From Vulgatibacter incomptus_A (GTDB lineage Bacteria; Myxococcota; Myxococcia; Myxococcales; Vulgatibacteraceae), in the NCBI GenBank assembly GCA_040391605.1, contig JBEBXK010000017.1:5126-69125 (forward strand): a stretch of DNA of 64,000 nt. The letters run 5' to 3'. Below, piece after piece: positions 60,596-64,000 of the stretch; position 1 is the first letter of the stretch; each line of letters begins with the position of its first letter. Below the pieces are notes generated by a model that ran no database searches, was not told the origin of the DNA, and saw only the letters and a list, made by a program, of their open reading frames with translations. A program made the translations under genes and the position numbers.

Positions 60596-62215
60596 ATGAC
60601 CTTTAACCTTTCCGTTCAAACCGCCACGGACGCGGCGTTAACGCTCGACCTCGCTCCAGGACAAACCTTGTTTGTTCTCGGCGCAAACGGCACGGGCAAG
60701 TCTTCGCTCCTGCAGAGATTTGCTGCTACCGCTAGGGGCAACTCTCGCCGCATCTCGGCAAGCCGGCAGACGTGGTTTCAATCCAGCACTATTGAGTTCA
60801 CGCCGGCTCAGAAGCAGTCCTACGAACAGGTTGCCCGAAGTTGGGACATGGACGCGAATTCGCGTTGGAGGGAACAAAACGCGCAAATGCGCTCAGGACT
60901 AACTCTTTACGATCTCATTGACGCCGAGAACATTGACGCCCGAGCCATCTCCAGAGCGTTCCGAGCGGGCGATCATGAGCGGGCCAAGGCGCTTGCTCGA
61001 AAAACAGCTCCAATCACCAAGATAAACGAACTACTCGCGCTATCAGGCATCAATGTAGTCATTTCAATTCAAGGCGGCGACCGTCTCATGGCATCCAAGG
61101 AAGGGAGCGAACTGTATGGTGCGGCTGAATTGTCGGACGGCGAGCGCAACGCACTACTTATTGCAGGTGACGTGCTCACGTCCAAACCGGGAACCTTGCT
61201 GATTATCGACGAGCCCGAGCGCCATCTACACCGGTCCATAATTTCGCCATTACTTTCGCACCTATCCCGATATCGAGAAGACTGCACATTCGTAGTCGGA
61301 ACCCACGACCTAATGCTGCCCGTGGACAACCCAGATGCGCGCGTGCTACTTGTTCGCTCTTGCACCTACTCCAACCAGCGGGCCATAGAATGGGATGTAG
61401 ATATCATTCCGCCGAATTCGGATATCGACGAGTCAATCAAGGAAGACATTATTGGATCACGGCGCCGAATCGTCTTCATCGAAGGAGAGGAGTCCAGCCT
61501 AGACAAGCCCATGTATAGTATCTTATTCCCCGGTGTGTCGATCCGCTCAAAGGCCTCATCGCGAGATGTCGAACACGCGGTGACCGGGATTAGATCATCC
61601 GAAACACTTCACTGGGTGAAGGCGTGGGGCATCATTGATAATGACGGAAGAGATCTGTCCGCCATTGCGTTACTACATACCAACGGCATCTTCGCTCTAC
61701 CATTCTATTCAGTGGAGTCGATCTATTATCATCCTGACTTGATTTTGGCTGTAGCCCATCGGCAAGCAGCCGTCACGGGGGGCAATGGACACACAACTAC
61801 TCAAAACGCCATAGTCGAAGCTATAAAGGCGACGGAGCCCCATTTCAATCGCCTAGCGGCACGCGCGGTCGAAAAGACCATCCGCAGCAAGTTCTTCGCA
61901 GGCCTACCGACTCTTCGACAGATCGCAACAGGGCAAGCGATTACATTAAATATAGACACTGAGGCGGTAATCGACGCTGAGGTGACGGCGCTCTCGGAAG
62001 CAGCACGGGCGAGCGATTGGACGCGAATTCTCACCCGTTGCCCCATTCGGGAAACGCCGGCGCTCGACGCCATTGCCCGCGCCGTCGGACTTCAAAGCAA
62101 ATATCAGTACGAGAGCGCAGTCTTACAGGTGCTTCGCGAGGACGAAGCTACGCTCGCGATCGCACGAAGGATGTTTGGCATGTTAGCCAAAGAGCTCGCT
62201 GCCGTCCAGTCCTGA
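60596..62215 (+). CDS. OLD-like ATPase–TOPRIM (AAA plus DUF4435-type) protein
   Basis: 539 residues from ATG 60596. Walker A is VLGANGTGKSSLLQ (29–36), the ABC signature AAELSDGERNALLIAGD and Walker B LLIIDEPERHLH (201–211), with the H-loop in VVGTHDLML. A TOPRIM-like nuclease half follows: IVFIEGEESSLDK with the conserved Glu (about 295–297) and WGIIDNDGRD (343–352) with the acidic pair. This ATPase-plus-TOPRIM layout is that of OLD-family defence nucleases; the second half fits DUF4435. It is a stand-alone gene, AT-rich relative to the chromosome, right of the last att site. Anti-phage activity is likely but inferred. Confidence 0.8.
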   Translation: MTFNLSVQTATDAALTLDLAPGQTLFVLGANGTGKSSLLQRFAATARGNSRRISASRQTWFQSSTIEFTPAQKQSYEQVARSWDMDANSRWREQNAQMRSGLTLYDLIDAENIDARAISRAFRAGDHERAKALARKTAPITKINELLALSGINVVISIQGGDRLMASKEGSELYGAAELSDGERNALLIAGDVLTSKPGTLLIIDEPERHLHRSIISPLLSHLSRYREDCTFVVGTHDLMLPVDNPDARVLLVRSCTYSNQRAIEWDVDIIPPNSDIDESIKEDIIGSRRRIVFIEGEESSLDKPMYSILFPGVSIRSKASSRDVEHAVTGIRSSETLHWVKAWGIIDNDGRDLSAIALLHTNGIFALPFYSVESIYYHPDLILAVAHRQAAVTGGNGHTTTQNAIVEAIKATEPHFNRLAARAVEKTIRSKFFAGLPTLRQIATGQAITLNIDTEAVIDAEVTALSEAARASDWTRILTRCPIRETPALDAIARAVGLQSKYQYESAVLQVLREDEATLAIARRMFGMLAKELAAVQS

Positions 62216-62217
62216 GG

Positions 62218-62451
62218 CCTACATCATGGCGATTGAGGGTGACTCATTCCCAAACCGCCGACGAGTCGTAACGCGGCGGCGCCCCGGTGGAACATGCCGG
62301 TATTCCCTCGGCGTACCTAACACTACTGCGTCAGGCATGAACCCTCCGAGTTTCGGCGCCTGAAAGGCCAAGAAGATCGATCGCTTACAGAGTTTCCACA
62401 GAAAAGGCGCTTGCCGAGGTTGGCCCTGCCCCGATTCCGTGGACAGGGGTT
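62218..62451. other. intergenic, no gene supported
   Basis: Short non-coding stretch between the OLD-like gene and the IS3 element; it should contain the IS3 end but I cannot define the terminal inverted repeat. Confidence 0.5.
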
Positions 62452-63324
62452 TTATGCTGCCTTCGTGACGGACGATGCAAATGCTTCGAACTGGGCAGGG
62501 GAGACGTAGCCCAGGCGTGAGTGAGTCCGCTTCCTATTTAGAAGACCTCCATGTACTCGAAGAGGACGCGGAGGGCTTCTGCTCGAGAGCCGAAGCCCTC
62601 CGGAGGGACGGCCTCCGCCTTGAAAGTGCTCCAGAGGCTCTCCGCGACGGGATTGCTTCAGCAGTCCCCTTCCGACCCAGCTGCAGAGGAGCCCGTGGGC
62701 ATCGATGGCCTTGCAGTAGTCGCCGCTGGCGTACTGGCTGCCCCGGTCCGAGTGGTGGATGAGACCGGCGAGTGGGCGGCGGTGGAGAATCGCCATCGTT
62801 AGGGCGTCGAGGCAGAGTTTGCGATCGATCGTCGTGCTCACCACCCAGCCGAAGAACATCCGCGAGTAGAGGTCGACGATCTCAGCGAGGTAGAGCCAGC
62901 CCTCGCTGGTCCAAATGTAGGTGATGTCCGTCACCCATGCCTTGTTCGGCGCGTCGACCGTGAGGTTGCGGGCGAGGAGGTTCGGCGCGATCTGAAACGA
63001 GTGGTGGGAGTTCGTGGTTCGCCGGAATCGCCGCTTTTTCCACGCTGCGAGGTCCTCTCGCCGCATCAGTTTCGCGATCGGCTTCCTGCTCGTCCGCCGG
63101 CCCTTGGTCTTCAGTTTGGCGTGGATGCGCGGGCTGCCGTAGGTTCGACGGCTTTCCTTGTGGATGGCCTTGATCTCCGCGGCGAGTACATCGTCCTCGA
63201 CCGCCCGGTCCGATTGATCGCGGCCCGCCCAGGCGTAGTAGCCACTCCGGGAGACGCCGAGCTGCTCGCACATGAAGGTGATGGGGAAGATGGCCTTCTC
63301 CGCGTGGATGAGAGCGAACTTCAC
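62452..63324 (-). pseudogene. IS3 orfB transposase, frameshifted in the active site
   Basis: GTG 63324. MCEQLGVSRSGYYAW and the HTH-like helper domain are followed by the integrase core: VTDITYIWTSEGWLYLAEIV with the first Asp and LIHHSDRGSQYASGDY with the second. The block that should hold the final Glu (AESLWSTFKAEAV) is in another frame between about 62690 and 62545, after which the frame returns for NRKRTHSRLGYVSPAQFE. Two compensating shifts thus destroy the DDE triad in a frame that stays open. Confidence 0.85.
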
Positions 63325-63613
63325 TTGCTCTCCTTCGCGAAGAGGGCCGCCGCTATTTTTAAGAAGTCCCTCTCCATCCTGAGGATCCTGTTCTCATCCC
63401 GCGGCCTTCGGAACTCCTCCCGTTCTCCCTCGGTGGCCAGGGGTGCATGGGGCGCGATCGCCCGGGCATGGGCCTTCACCCAGCCTCGAAGGCCAGTCTC
63501 GGTGAGGCCAAGAGCCTTCGCGACTGGCCGATCGACGTCCCGCTCGTTCGCACGAGCTCGACCGCACTGGCCTTGAACTCGGGGGTAAACGACCTACGTA
63601 CCTTCTTGGACAT
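63321..63613 (-). pseudogene. IS3 orfA, frameshifted
   Basis: ATG 63613 opens SKKVRRSFTPEFKASAVELVRTSG. After a shift near 63545 it continues as VAKALGLTETGLRGWVKAH, EEFRRPRDENRILRMERDFLK to AKESK and a stop overlapping orfB. This is the HTH and leucine-zipper protein of IS3 elements. Confidence 0.8.
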
Positions 63614-63622
63614 CCTTCTCTC

Positions 63623-63950
63623 CTACAGCGTTTCGCTGTGTCGGGGGTGCCCACGAGATCCGGGCAGGCTCATCCGGCTTCGGCCCAGAATGTGCCGGAT
63701 CCCAAGCACCTTCAGGACTCGAGTCAGCTGGTGATCAACGACAATTACTTTTGCCGGCAAGAATAGTTGACGCTGATCAGCTGGGTCGCCTGAATCTCGT
63801 CCGGGAAATCTTCGGCCTTTGTGGTCGTGCAGAAGTGGCTTCCTCGATCGGTGTAGAACTCGGAGACCTGCCCACCTGGTGAGCACGTGCTCGAGCGCCT
63901 GGAGCGTTGAGACGGTGCCTTCCTCTTCAACGAACTCGGCGTGCAGGACC
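63623..63950 (-). pseudogene. DDE transposase fragment (ISNCY-like)
   Basis: Across two or more frames: EFVEEEGTVSTLQALEHVL, GQVSEFYTDRGSHFCTTTKAEDFPDEIQATQ and LGIRHILGRSRMSLPGSRG. The YTDRGSHF block is a transposase catalytic motif typical of the ISNCY group. Both ends are missing. The final 50 bases of the window show nothing I can assign. Confidence 0.6.
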
Positions 63951-64000
63951 CTCTATGTCAATGTCGGTGAGACAGTCCTGGCAGGGTAGTTTAGTGTAGA

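Larger units (their letters stand above)
62452..63613 (-). mobile_element. IS3-family insertion sequence (inactive)
   Basis: Contains orfA (63613–63321) and orfB (63324–62452) overlapping as GTGA, the normal IS3 arrangement. Both frames are damaged (see the separate entries). Terminal inverted repeats could not be fixed by eye. Confidence 0.8.

Overview
The window is high-GC bacterial DNA and most likely comes from a myxobacterium-like member of Myxococcota. The evidence is a PEGA/TPR/Ser-Thr-kinase cluster, a secreted protein with a MYXO-CTERM-like tail, and a giant FAR–AMP-ligase–ACP–acyltransferase enzyme that resembles the myxobacterial ether-lipid protein ElbD. Species assignment is not possible from the sequence alone.

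Region 1 (1–33.6 kb) is ordinary chromosome. In order it holds: a Ser/Thr kinase fragment with coupled TPR and PEGA proteins; a SAM methyltransferase; PEP carboxylase; a GH15 glycosidase; a Kup potassium transporter; an AlkA-like glycosylase coupled to a DUF488 protein; a small lipoprotein coupled to a [2Fe-2S] ferredoxin; a phosphoesterase-fold protein without its metal ligands; a RapA-like helicase; an alpha/beta hydrolase; an unlisted 38-residue basic protein; a prolyl oligopeptidase; and a four-gene lipid operon (HAD, DUF2088/LarA-like, ElbD-like multidomain enzyme, SDR) divergent from a TetR regulator that has an 8-bp inverted repeat at its start. Three intergenic repeat clusters rich in CGATCG are scattered here.

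Region 2 (33.6–60.3 kb) is a tandem array of integrated elements at tRNA-Phe(GAA). The last 47 bases of the tRNA recur at 37.14, 57.09 and 60.25 kb. Just to the left of each copy lies a related, decayed P4-type integrase, so three islands (3.5, 20 and 3.1 kb) are stacked. The first carries an AlbA_2/ATPase regulator. The second carries a SIR2–HerA pair with a translationally coupled KTSC gene, a complete pPIWI_RE–DinG–nuclease operon, an AAA ATPase, and nested IS21, ISKra4 and IS66 remains. The third carries a small HTH protein and an unknown signal-peptide membrane protein. The SIR2–HerA part is clearly more AT-rich than the pPIWI part, so the island is a mosaic.

Region 3 (60.3–64 kb) continues as accessory DNA: a tRNA-like remnant, an OLD-like ATPase–TOPRIM gene, a frameshifted IS3 element and another transposase fragment. 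Overall, 33.6–62.2 kb reads as a defence island grown by repeated integration at one tRNA gene. The most notable content is the pPIWI_RE operon and the SIR2–HerA–KTSC module, which is flanked by a 65-bp diverged direct repeat.
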